DNA of 64,000 nucleotides, taken from the NCBI GenBank assembly GCA_963854835.1, contig OY978526.1:47335140-47399139 (forward strand). Reading direction: 5' to 3'. The notes under the pieces are model-generated. The model saw only the letters and a program-made list of their open reading frames with translations, was not told where the DNA came from and did not search any database. Positions 45,320 to 56,294 of the stretch are shown here, piece by piece. The position numbers and the translations under genes are program-made. Each line of letters opens with the position of its first letter. Position 1 is the stretch's first letter. Origin of the DNA: Megamerina dolium. Its lineage: Eukaryota; Arthropoda; Insecta; Diptera; Megamerinidae.

Positions 45320-45428
45320 AGGATGCCGTGGCTCAGTGGTTAGTGTGTTGGCCTTCTGATCTGTTGGTCGTGGGTTCAATTACCGGCTGAAACATAACAA
45401 ATTTGATATCGAAAAGATTTTTCTTTTC
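45320..45428 (+). repeat. tRNA-headed SINE, copy 9 (head only)
   Basis: GGATGCCGTGGCTCAGTGG and B-box region GGGTTCAATTACC are present. The body stops after AAGATTTTTCTTTTCAAG, where mariner sequence begins. Confidence 0.82.
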
Positions 45429-45429
45429 A

Positions 45430-46045
45430 AGTAGTAATCACTTGGTCAGAACCTCCCAACCAAGCTCCCAGAGCTTCTGGCGAGTCACTATCGATGTGTG
45501 TGGCCTGGCGTTGTCCTGATGGAACACAATTCCTCTCCTATTGACTAAAGCTGAGCGCTTCTGGGCGATTTCTTCCTTCAGACGGTTGACAGTTGGCAGT
45601 ACAGGTCCGAATTAAGAGTTTGGCCGTTGCGGAGCACGTCATAGTAGATGATTCCCTGCCAATCTCACCAAACACATAGCAAAACCTTCTTGACTGGCTT
45701 GGCCACCGTTTTCGCCGGCTCACCGCTCTTCGACCACGACCGTTTCGCTTGACGTTGTCGTAAGTGACCCATTTTTCATAACCAGTAAACATCCACTTCA
45801 GAAACGGATCGATTTTGTTGCGATTCAGTAGCGATTCGCAGATGGAAATTCGGTGTCCATCTTTGACGCGTACTCAAACAATACTGAAGCAAGCAATCAC
45901 AAAACTGCCTGAAAAGTTTATTTAGTACGAAATCCTGTCTTTCTGACGCCATCTAGCGTAACCCGATCGCACTTATACAACGCGAGATACAGATTACTAA
46001 AGCCATCTATTGGAAAAATAATGGATTTCTTTTTACTACGATTGT
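45430..46045 (-). mobile_element. mariner relic, mauritiana type, copy 3
   Basis: Minus-strand piece closely related to copy 1 (845-2030). The 3' third is missing, cut where it meets the SINE head. About 33 bp present in copy 1 near 1105-1140 are deleted. The 5' leader (45880-46045) is well conserved. Confidence 0.83.
45538..45870 (-). pseudogene. mariner transposase fragment
   Basis: Reads MFTGYEKWVTYDNVKRNGRG, where the family has GDEKWVTYDN, so the first catalytic Asp is Tyr. Farther on the frame shifts out of the expected AKPGLT...LLPYGQ path. The region between the HTH and this motif is deleted. Confidence 0.78.
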
Positions 46046-48131
46046 ACGATACGATTGTATATACATACGAGCATTTCAACGTAATTCATTCGTTTAAATT
46101 GTTTTATAATATCATCTCCATATTTCTATATTTTTGTCTCATTGTTGGTAGAAGAGTATTTAAAACCCCATAAAAGAAGGATTGTCTAAGAAAAAAAAGA
46201 AGGAGATTGTCTAAGTATGCTACCAGTTCGTCTCCAGGATATTAAGTGGATAAATAAATTATTGGTTCATGAGGAAAATAGAAAAATCGGGAAGAACTTT
46301 TTTTAGATATTTAGCTTGTAGCTCTGTTTCTCCAAAATAAAAATTTGCATACCCCAACTCATCTGGAACGAATCTCTTAATTTTGATAGTTGATCCATTT
46401 ATAAATTTCACATAAAATATGTAGCATAGATTTAGATCTTCCGACTTTTTCTTTAATTAATACCTTTACCACGATATATCATTCATAAAAATCAGACCAC
46501 AAATAAATAAGTTATTGTATAACAAAAAAATAGTTTAAGCGGTTGCTACAGGAATCAAGGTAAACTTTCTATATCTTAGTGAACCGAGTTTTATGTTATT
46601 TTATTTTTCTTATAGAGACTTAAATAACCTTTCCAGGAAAATAAAAATTTTTCAAATGAGAAGTGGCACAGTTATGGTGGATCAAAATTTAATTTGTATG
46701 CATTCACGTTTCCTTTTTTAATTTTTTTTTAACGAAATATAAAATAGCCCTCTATTTTTGCACCGCCTGTCTGTTTTATAATGAACATTTTGCGTCTTTT
46801 CGAATCATAATCGGCTGAAAAAGGACAACGCTATAAGAAATATAGTGGATAGGATTAAATTAGTTCTTTGATTGATTTCTTAAATTTGTGATATTTTATC
46901 CACTTATGTGTTCTATTTCTTGTTATTTGTTCTATTTATTTGATATCAGACATGCGATGTGGCTTGGACTAGTCGCTTTCATTTGCATATGCATTAGATC
47001 TTATACATATGTAAATATGTACCAAAAACGAACATTGGTTGCAACGAGTTCGACGAGTAACTCAACCTAGCATAATGTAATGGTTCAACGTTTTTCCGAC
47101 CTTGTTTGGGATCTATATTAAATAGTAGATGTGGCTCGACCATTGCCTGTTACTTACGACAACATTAAGCTATGTACTAAATATTGTTGTCCTAGTTCAT
47201 CTACTAGTATATAAGTACATATTGTATTATAAAGTTATAAAGACTAAAATTTTTAATAATTCCGAAGTTAGTTTAATTCAATATTATTATTAGTTTCAAT
47301 ATTTTCGGAGTATGCTTTGGTTAAAATCATCAGACTCTTGCACTTGGATGTAGGGCATACAAATAATGTATATTTCAAAGCAAATATACCTAAGTGCCAT
47401 TACTAAATAGTTAGTATCTTTTAGGCATGCTTTAATAATATGTGAAAAAGCTATTCAGATGAATTTTAAACATTAAAAACAGGGTACAAACTTTGAGCTT
47501 GTGACATATTGAGCGTAATTATTTCACCACCTTTTACTGGCATATAAAAGAGTATATACCGTTAGACGTGTATATATCTCTCCATCTGATCAGGTGTTTA
47601 TAAAGATTACAAAATATATCATTATACTTGTACTTGCACATGTTTGGTAATAGGTATAAAGATTATTCCCTTAAGCACTATATGTATGTGTCCTTAAAAT
47701 AAACCAAGTGTTGGATAAGTTATTGCTTCATTTTCTGATATGTATATATGGCATATTTATGTATGCATGAAATTGCATATATATATTTTTTGGTTTTGCA
47801 ATTATGAAACCCTACACTCTTCTCTCTTTTCGAATAAAATCATTCAATCATTGAAGTTATACATATGTATATGTATTTCATTTAAATTGTTATTTGTATT
47901 GAAAACCTAATATAAAAGTAAAAGCAATAAATAAATGAATAAATAAACAGATAATACTAACATCAATAAATTATGGTTTATCGTATGTGTACAAAACTTT
48001 GCTCAGATGGAGTTGTGGAGTAAACGAAATATTATTTTGCAAAGTCATGCAATAATAATATAAAAGTGGTTTCATCATAATATGAAGAAAAGAAGCATTG
48101 AAGCATATATATCTACAACTAGGTACACAGT
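46046..48131. other. Intergenic with a DINE-1-like remnant
   Basis: No gene seen. 47090-47250 holds GTTTGGGATCTATATTAAATAGTAGATGTGGC and ATATTGTTGTCCTAG words (given here broken up: GTTTGGGATC, AGTAGATGTGGC, ATATTGTTGTCC) that match decayed DINE-1-like units. The remainder is AT-rich. Confidence 0.45.
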
Positions 48132-49497
48132 CAATGGTGTAGCCAGGGGGGAAAATCAGGGGAATAGATCTTCGAGATTGTAAAAAGTAAAAAGTTTAGA
48201 AATTTTTAATTTCATTGACCAGTTTAACCTATTTCTGATTCATTCCTAAAGCATGTTGGAATTGAGCAATTAAAAAAAAAAAATACAGTTTTTATATGAT
48301 TAAACCGAATGCACCATCATACAAATGCATTCCACAGGATTTCAAATCAATATTTTATATTTTCATACACCTTCCTGAAAGTCACTCTGACGTCATAAAA
48401 TAAATTTTACATTAAGCTTTGCAAAAAAAAAAAAACGTATGTCGTTGTTTTGCAAATATCGGTTTTGATCGATTTTTAGTACAGAAAGAGGTTCCACTAA
48501 TTGTGGTATCTGTCACCAACAAGCAACTAGAACTCAAATAAACGCATCAATAGCACAGTATAAGAAAGAGTGTACGCAAGAATATTTCACACAGATTTTG
48601 AAAATACGAAATTCACTTTATTGTTTACATCTCTTAACTATTCGTTTACCGTAAAAATTTCTAGATAGATTTACTCGAAATTAGGGTGCTGTACCTCAGT
48701 GGTTAGTGCGTTGGCCTTCTGATCTGCAGGTCGTGGGTTCAATCCCCGGCTGAAGCATAAAAAAAAAAAATTTCATATCGAAAAGATTTTTCTTTCGAAC
48801 GGTACCCACCTGCCGGCAAGAATTGGCAATTTTTCCGGCAGTAACAATTTGCCAAAAGTACTTCTTAAAAGAGCTCTGTGACAAAAACTAAGTTAAAGTG
48901 ATGTCACAAGAGTTCTGCCGTTCGGAACCGGCTAATATAAGTAGGTCCCTTCTAATGCTGTCCAAATTTAACACGCACAACAGCATTGGAAGAGAAGCTC
49001 ACAGGTATCACAATGGGCCTTTCTGGCCTAAGTGTATTCTCTCAGAGAGAGGGCAGCCACATAACCTAACCTAACCTACTCGAAATTATGATGTGCTTCA
49101 GTAAATTGTAAGCGAGCCTACGCAAAATGTGAGATCATTGTCAGTATCGATCAGACAAGTATTTAAAGTTTCACTAAAAAATCGCTTTTGAGATATCAAA
49201 ACCTGTGACGAAAAACATTTTAACTACAGCATAGATTGGAGTGATTCAAAACTTGTTTGCCACTTTATCAGAGGTTTGTCACTAGCTATGAAGTCTTTAA
49301 TTTTAATATTGTTTTGAATATTTGTATCATTGTAATGAAGGAGTGATTAAAAGGTAGAATAACAGGGGTAACATATATACATGTTAATCACCGAAATGTG
49401 TGCAAAAAGATCAAATATAATTTATTGTATACGATTAATCTACTTTCAAAACAATTGTCTTTAAAATCCTCCTCAGAAAATGCTAATTACGCCACTG
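48132..49497. mobile_element. Candidate hAT-type non-autonomous element
   Basis: Ends: CAATGGTGTAGCCAGGGGGG at the left, and in reverse complement CAGTGGCGTAATTAGCATTT at the right. CAGTGGCGTAR starts are common in insect hAT elements. The 8-bp flanks TACACAGT (48124-48131) and TACAGCGT (49498-49505) match at six of eight positions, an imperfect hAT-size duplication. No transposase is visible. A SINE chimera is nested inside at 48683-49076. Confidence 0.42.
48683..49076 (+). repeat. Chimeric SINE (copy 10) with a foreign 3' end
   Basis: The head and body are those of the SINE family (GGGTGCTGTACCTCAGTGG, B-box GGGTTCAATCCCC) up to GAAGAGAAGCTC. The usual 3' hairpin and ATTT tail are then replaced by CAGGTATCACAATGGGCC...CCTAACCTAACC, the 3' end also seen at 44253-44308. 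The 12-bp word TACTCGAAATTA flanks the whole unit (48671-48682 and 49077-49088). One insertion of a hybrid template explains this best. Confidence 0.8.
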
Positions 49498-50334
49498 TAC
49501 AGCGTTTTATGCTCATGCTGCAACCGCATACTTACATATAATTATGTATTACAAATACCATGACTGGGATGAATGAAATATTTCTCTTAAAAGAATTAAG
49601 CAGTTGTGCACCAATAATCAAGTAAATAAAAGCGATGTGTATTAAACTCTCTAACAAAGATAAAAATACATCGCAAAATGACAACTTAACCTGTACATAA
49701 CCAGAAATTTAAAAAAAGCAAGATTATTAAAGCGATTAATTTAAGCAAATAAGGAAATATATAAGAAATAAGTAATTTTCCAGCAGAAAGGTGAAATATT
49801 CATTTATTCTTGTACAGTGTCATTTTCGTTGGCTATTTGTATATTTGTTTATATACATAATAAAGAGGTAGGTGAACTTTGAAGCTAACATCTCTGATTC
49901 AAAATTGCTCGAGAGAAGAATCTTTTCGATATTAAAGTTTATGTTTTGAACCCATGACTTTAAATTTAGAAGGTTAGGCAGTAACCGAGGAGCTACAATA
50001 CTAGAAGCACTAGGAGCACTAAACAAAAAATGATTTATTTTATTGCATATGTTCAGATTTTTGTTTCTTCTTTTCTAAATGCAATCCGCAAACGTTCGCC
50101 AAACAAAAAAAATTTTAATTAATTCCAAACAGCATGACATATGACACTGGTTTTTGGTGGCAACATATAAGCTGTACTACAATATGTACACCGCATACTC
50201 GTACATGCACATGTCAAAACACAATGTGTATGTGTGTGACAATATAGCTCCACTTTTCAATTAGAACAGGATTACTAGATATCGTGACGTGATATCGATT
50301 ACTCCGATTGAAATTGAAATGTAATCGTGTCAAT
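49498..50334. other. Intergenic, no gene seen
   Basis: AT-rich, nothing recognised. Confidence 0.5.
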
Positions 50335-50458
50335 GTGTAAATATGTATATGAATATATGCACTTTTATAGAAGTAAATGTTGTAAATATAGTATATATAT
50401 GTATGTATATGAATGTATGCACTTTTATAGAAGTAAATGTTGTAAATATAGTATATGT
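50335..50458 (+). repeat. 60-bp tandem duplication
   Basis: Two nearly identical 60-bp units, marked by GCACTTTTATAGAAGTAAAT at 50359 and 50419. Each is open on both strands without coding meaning. Confidence 0.9.
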
Positions 50459-50919
50459 ACAAAAAAAAATTCTTTTCTAAATTGTGATGGTGAAATTGTT
50501 AGCAAATTTAGTACAGAGTGGCAATATATTAAATATTGTGATGCATTATTTAGTGTGGAATAAAATGTTGCCTCCAGTGAACGCATTAAATTAATTATTA
50601 ACGCTTTCAAGTTATACAAATGTTGAATATTGAATATGTATTCATATATAAGGAGGGTAATATGTGTGTGCCATTGCTCAAATATTGCTCTCAAGGTTAC
50701 TGTTACATTACACAGCTCTGGGTAATGCCCCGGCATAATAAACACAAGATTATTTCTACGATTAATTGGCAATTACTGTGGCAAAGCTCCATAACAGCTG
50801 TGCCACAAAATGTCTCCAATAGAAGGTACGTGAAAGGTAGGAAATCTTGATTAATTTTTAATTGGAAAATTCCGATAAATTGCAGCGGTTGCTACAGAAA
50901 CATCGTATATAAGGTGGTA
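50459..50919. other. Intergenic, no gene seen
   Basis: Nothing recognised; AT-rich. Confidence 0.45.
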
Positions 50920-51180
50920 TCGTGTGAAATATTGAAGCCCATGGTCAACGACCTGATTGGACGTAATCAGTGTGGCTTCAGACCAAACGCATCTACCATT
51001 GGTTTTACGGTAACTAAGGCAAGACGAAGTACGTAGTCAACAACTAAAGAGTCCCAGCGTTTTGGACAACATATCAGTTATATGTTATACTTTCAAAGTA
51101 GTGAAGGAGTTTGTATATCTTGAAAACAGCATTAAGTCCATTATTGACGTCAGGTGTTACGATATATCTCTGAACCTAGT
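50920..51180 (+). pseudogene. RTE-like LINE fragment (5' piece)
   Basis: Matches the 38-41 kb element: EILKPMVNDLIGRNQCGFRP, then a large internal deletion, then the AAGACGAAGTA...AAAGAGTCCCAGCG block and GAAGGAGTTTGTATATCTTG. The LINE fragment that follows (51215-51600) separates it from its 3' piece. Confidence 0.78.
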
Positions 51181-51214
51181 TTTTTGCACTGCGACCTAAA
51201 AGATCTTTTGTGCG

Positions 51215-51600
51215 CCTATTGCCCAACTAAAAAAAACAATTCTAGACTATTTATAAATCTTGTAATTGCTGTGGGCTTAATTTTACCTATGTGGTTTGGA
51301 GTCAAGATTCCATTACCTAGGTAGCCAAGTCTACGTATTGCCATTGCTGGGCAATTGCATAGAATATGTTCCAATGTTTCCTACTGCTCAGAGTTTTATG
51401 TCATTTCTGCTGAGGTTAAGAACAGCATCCACCCTAACATGGTGGGATCAATAAGTTCCTTTGACTGCCGCATGGCGGTTTGGCTCTCCAGTAGTCGAGA
51501 AGGTCCCGTTTCTCCCTCTCACATATCATGTTGTTTATGAAACTGTTTTTAACCCCACAGAAGGGCTCTGGTTCAATGAAAGGAGTGCTTGCGCCTTCCT
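51215..51600 (-). pseudogene. RNase H/finger end of an I/LOA-group LINE
   Basis: The minus strand reads TLEHILCNCPAMAIRRLGYL, then NHIGKIKPTAITRFINS. This is the terminal H-x3-C-x-C finger and end of an I/LOA-group ORF2. It is inserted into, or recombined with, the RTE-like fragment. Confidence 0.65.
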
Positions 51601-51611
51601 TTGCGAGTACT

Positions 51612-51835
51612 TAATAAGATAGCTATATTAATGCGCATCAGAGTCCAGTGATTGGCTAGATAATTTCGAGAGAATAGGAGAACATACACCAGCTTAGAAT
51701 GGACTGTATTCCGAACCCGTTTGTGGACGACGCAGTTGAGGAAAACCCAACCTACGCTGGAAAGGATTAGTACTGGAGAACCTGTCAGCACTTGAAATGA
51801 TACAGCTAGCGAAGAACAGGCTAAGTATTAAAGAA
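51612..51835 (+). pseudogene. RTE-like LINE fragment (3' piece)
   Basis: Aligns to 41110-41340 of the full-length copy: GCGCATCAGAGTCCAG, AATAGGAGAACATACACCAGC, GGAAAGGATTAGTACTGGAG (shown as three words), ending near the reference stop. Frames are broken. No GAA tail. Confidence 0.75.
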
Positions 51836-52139
51836 ATTACATACCCACCTCGACTATTTATATATTACACTATGGTCCAGAATAGCGCTCTTTGCTATAT
51901 AAATCTTATTTTTGAAAGTAGTATTTAAAAAAGCGTTAAAAGAACATAGCGATATCATTTTTAGTGCACCGAAAACTATAATTTTTCCATATGGCAATCA
52001 TCTACATATACCGCTGTGTTGTTTATTAAAATAAAATAATTATATTACGTCGACCTTTTGCAGATATTAAGAAATTAGAAGAATAAATAATGGAAACTTC
52101 AAGAGCAGTGTTTCATGAATACAGAACAGTCCTTAGCGA
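51836..52139. other. Intergenic
   Basis: Nothing recognised; the 3' end of the next LINE may start within it. Confidence 0.4.
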
Positions 52140-54005
52140 CTTTATTATAAAAAATAAAATTCGCTTCATTAAACGTGCCATCCATTATCATCATGCGTTA
52201 CTTCAAGCATGTCTTTATGAGATATTTTACACATTTTGAGTTCATCAATAAATTGGCGACCCAGTGTGGACATCCTCCTGCTTGCCAATGCAGGACACTG
52301 GCACACTATGTGCGCCGCTGTCTCTTTATCTTCCATGCATAATCTGCAAATGTCAGCCTGAAATGTGGTATCTGAAATTGCCCAGTTATTAATGCAGTCA
52401 ACCTGCATAGAGTTAACCGTCCTAGACTTAGAGCCCTCTCAGTGAATACTGTCCTTTAATAGCCTCAACGAAGCCTTTGCCTGTCTACAAATGGATAAGT
52501 TCTCTCATCTCGTGAGATGGAGTTTCTTTATCCACTCTTCGACCTTTGCCTTCACCGTCCCGTTGCTAAGAGCAACTACTGGTTCCGGTCCATAAAATTC
52601 AGCTTCAAATCCTTGTCTAGCCAAGGCGTCTGCAGTTTCATTTTGTTCTATAGCAATGAGTCCCTTCACCCACATAAGAGTAACCGCATTACTACGAGCA
52701 CACCCGTTAAGTTTCAGAACACATTCGAGCGCAAACCTAGAATATACCGTAGGTTGTTGCAGTCGCCTGACCACCGCCTGGTTTTCGAGTGATAGCAAGA
52801 TTTTCTTACCTTGCACCCTTCCATCCAGTAGATGGTCTAGCGTATGCGTTATCTTCCCAGATTCAGAGTGCATGCCAGTCCCAACTCTTTAGAGAAGATT
52901 CCAGCACTCGCCCTGCCATCCATTAATAAACCATCTGCAAAAATAATGATGTCAATTTCCTCACATACATCATGTGTGAGGCCGTCTTCAATGAGTCTTC
53001 TGTGTGACTTTCCAGTCATCTTCAGCCTATTATTCCTTCCATTGCCATTTGCGCCTCCTTTATACAGCTATATAACAGTGACAGGATGCTCCTGTGCCTT
53101 ATCTCAGTACTGAATCCATACTAATTATTGTTTGTCTTCAGGCGTAATGCTGTTAATGCCACCGAGTTTATATTATGCAAGTCCAACGGCAGCAGCCCCA
53201 TAAAGACTTCCAACACTTCTACTGAGGTCATCTGGATAACTGCGGTAATCCCAATAAAAGCAATTCTTTGCACCCTATCTAACTTGCTTTTCGCGGTTTT
53301 TAGGGTGACTTAGGCCACGAGACCACAGCAGCATACGCTATTAAGGGCCTTACTATAGTTGTGTAGATCCAGTGCGCTGCTCTGGGAGTAATTCCCCACA
53401 TGAGACCGAACACTCTCTTACACTGATGCAATACCCTCTTGCCTTTCTGGATTTTATCATCAACGTGACTCAAAACGTGAAATCAGCTTGTTATCTAGGA
53501 TGACACCTAGATATATTACTTCCTTGGAGACGTTGATGTTCGATCCAAAAAGCATGAGGGGATCTATTGTTAGCCCAGTCCTCCTTTTAGTAAAGAGTAC
53601 TGTTTCCGACTTACTAGCATTTACAGAGAGACCTTGTTCCGTGCACCATCCTTCAACCATTTTGAGTGCACCTCTCATGGTATCTTAAATAGTGTTCAAG
53701 AACTTACCGCTCACCGTTACCGCTTTGTCATCTGCATACCCGAAGGTGTGTATGCCTTTTGAGTCCAGAAGAAGAAGAAGAAGTAGGGAATCGACCGTGA
53801 TGTTCCAAAGGATGGGCTATAATACGCCCCCCTGTGGACACTCTTTGACTACCCTACCTCTGAGTCGTAACTCCCCTTTTGAAAGTTTATTGCCCTTTTC
53901 CTCAGCATGATGTCCACCTACCTTATGGTGGTTGAGCTGACTTCACGAGTAGCAAGGGACAACCTTAGCTTATCGAAACAAATCTTATCGAAGGCACCTT
54001 CTATA
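52140..54005 (-). pseudogene. LOA-like LINE ORF2 (RT + RNase H), second minus-strand copy
   Basis: From N to C: 53815-53990 RT palm with CPQGG and the following block; about 53700-53760 GYADDKAVTVSGK (catalytic Asp pair); 53460-53678 MRGALKMVEGWCTEQGLSVN and VIYLGVILDNKLISRF (thumb). 52505-52873 is RNase H, where the usual S-D-N-Q-A motif reads SLENQAVVRRL (catalytic Asp replaced by Glu) and PGHK-G reads VKGLIAIEQNETADALA. 52169-52408 is the finger ICRLCMEDKETAAHIVCQCP. Several frame breaks. A GAAGAAGAAG run lies at 53768-53783. It is different from the LOA-like copies at 32-36 kb. Confidence 0.83.
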
Positions 54006-54025
54006 CCCATAGAAATAGACATAGA

Positions 54026-54099
54026 TTCAGCCGGGGATTGAACCTACGACGTACAGATTAAAAGACCAACTCACTAACCACTGAGTTACGTCACCCATG
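54026..54099 (-). repeat. tRNA-headed SINE, copy 11 (head only)
   Basis: The 74-bp tRNA-like head in reverse: CAGCCGGGGATTGAACCTAC ... CACTGAGTTACGTCACCC. Body absent. Confidence 0.82.
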
Positions 54100-54709
54100 A
54101 TGATGATTTGGCTATAACTCCTGCACCAACCGGATCTGATAATGTCGTAAGTCACGATCGGTATGTAAAACTTCCCACAAAGTGGATACACACAACTCCA
54201 ATTTGTGCGTACAATAGCGAATAGACTAAATTGTGTCCTCCTTAATGGTCAATGGTAAACGGTAAAATGGATATACCGCACGATAACAATGATGAACTGA
54301 ACCATAATTCTCGAAATAAATTTACACAATTGCAAACAATGAATGATGAAATGGCAAACCAAAGTGAGCAAAATTGATAATAGCGTTGTCGTCTGAGTAA
54401 TTTAAAGAAACTCCATCTATATATGATATATGTATGTAAATTAAATTTTTTATCCATAGAGGATATTTTTAAAAAAGTTTTATTTCACTTCGTTATTTAA
54501 CGAGTCGTTAAAAGACTGACTTACATGTTTTATTCTCCATTTATTTATATTCTTATGCTATAGCTTTGCTTATTTAGCCTATTTACTTATCTGAAAGTAA
54601 TCATTAGTGCTTTTCCTATGTTTATAATTTTGAAGTCAAGCTCATTATTGAAATTATTATTTAGACTGCATTTCTTATTTATTGATTACGCATTTCATTT
54701 GTAGTGTGG
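54100..54709. other. Intergenic, no gene seen
   Basis: AT-rich, nothing recognised. Confidence 0.5.
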
Positions 54710-56294
54710 AGCTTTTGGAAAAAGTGCAGAATACGGACTCAAAAGGAAAAAAAAAATAAAAACTTGCCTCGGATAGAGCTTCGTTTTGTGAATATAAAAA
54801 GTACAAAATTTGTCTCTGCAAATGCCCATACCAGGCGTGGCTCGAGATCAAAGTTCAAAATTGAGGTCGAGATTATTCGATAGAGACGCAATTTTTTTCT
54901 ATAATATGGATATCATAAGAAAGGTTTTTTAAATACCTTTTTACTGATATATATAATTTAATACCTATTTTTTACATTTTAAAAGTTATTATCAAAACTA
55001 TAAATTTGAAATTTTTTTTTTCAAAAACCAATTTTTTTTTTTCGAAAATAAGCCTTATTTACCTATCGAAAATTTAGCACCATACTAAAGCCTATACAAT
55101 TACCTTTACAACGGTGTATAAAACATATTTTTCCAGAATTTGTATGCATTTCAAAAATTGTTTTCAAGCTGCTACTTCATCAAGTGTTTCCAATATGGAC
55201 GGCTTTCGATACATTACCTGCATGTCTTCAAATTCAGTTTCGCAACCAACAGTATTTTAGAACAAAAGCTTTTTTGATAGCCAGCCTTCGGACGGGCGCA
55301 AAAAAAATACCCTTTATAGGCCCGACGCCGGCTTCGCGACCAACAGTATTTTAGGATAAAAGCTTTTTTGATAGCCGGCCTTCGGCCGGGCGCTAAAAAA
55401 ATAACCCTTATAGGCCCGACACCGGCTTCGCGACCAACAGTATTTTAGGACAAAAGCTTTTTTGATAGCCGGCCTTCGGCCGCGCGCTAAAAAAATAACC
55501 CTTATAGGCCCGACGCCGGCTTCGCGACCAACAGTATTTTAGGACAAAAGCTTATAGGCCTCACGCAAGCTTTGCGACAAACGTTTTAGCATTGAAATCT
55601 CTTTGTAATTTTTACTATTGAAATTTTATTCATTTGTTTCAATATTGTATTCACCATCAGGATAATCTACAACAAAGGGCTCTAACAATGTGGTCTTTAT
55701 TAGATTAATAAAAGAATTAGTTAATTATACTATTTCATCCTATTTTTCCTTAATTCTTTTGTCTATCTCTACCGCTATGATTATAACTGCCTCACTATTC
55801 CTCTGTGCACATATTTGCTATAGCGAAAGTATGACTATAAAAAAATATATTAAAAATATATAAAAATTCTTTAAAAATATGTTTTATATACCATTGGAAA
55901 GGTAATCCTATGATCTTTGAAATAATATATAATTTTTGATAGGTTAATGGGGGACTTTTTAAAAAAAAAATCGGTTTTTACAAAATTTTTATAAAAAATT
56001 TATAATTTTCTTCATAACATTTAAAAAGTTAAAAATTCATATAAAATATTATATACCTGTAAAAAGGTATTAAAATTTCGTGTGTTTTGATAACCATATT
56101 GTAGAAAAAACTTGCTTGTCTCTCGAGTAATCTCGACCTCAATTTTGAACTTTGACCTTGAACCACGCCTTGTGTGGGCATTTGCAGAGACAAATTTTTT
56201 ATTTTTTATATTCACAAAACGAAGCTCTATCCGAGGCAATTTTTTATTTTTTTTTTTTTCCTTCTGAGTCCGTATTCTGCACTTATGCCGAGCT
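54710..56294. mobile_element. Foldback element B with long arms and GC-rich tandem core
   Basis: The left arm (54710 to about 55150) and right arm (about 55870-56294) are inverted copies of about 430 bp, with good identity in GTGCAGAATACGGACTC, CGGATAGAGCTTCGTTTTGT, GTCTCTGCAAATGCCCA and TTCAAAATTGAGGTCGAG. The centre includes a tandem array of 94-bp GC-rich hairpin units. The family also includes element A (17620-19195). Long inverted arms around a tandem core match foldback-type elements (Drosophila FB, Galileo), but I do not recognise these sequences. No protein is encoded. Confidence 0.75.
55228..55575 (+). repeat. 94-bp GC-rich hairpin tandem array
   Basis: The marker CCCGACRCCGGCTTCGCGAC starts at 55321, 55415 and 55509, an exact 94-bp period; a decayed unit precedes them and a partial unit follows. 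Each unit also holds GCCGGCCTTCGGCCGGGC, a perfect 6-bp-stem hairpin with a TTC loop. The GC content contrasts sharply with the AT-rich surroundings. Confidence 0.9.

Noticed and set aside
49060..49078. Telomere repeat (CCTAA)n, also at 44290-44308
   Set aside because: Only two to three units, located at the 3' end of a retroelement; flies lack TTAGG telomeres.
55228..55575. CRISPR-like array
   Set aside because: The 94-bp units are repeated end to end without unique spacers, and the sequence is eukaryotic.
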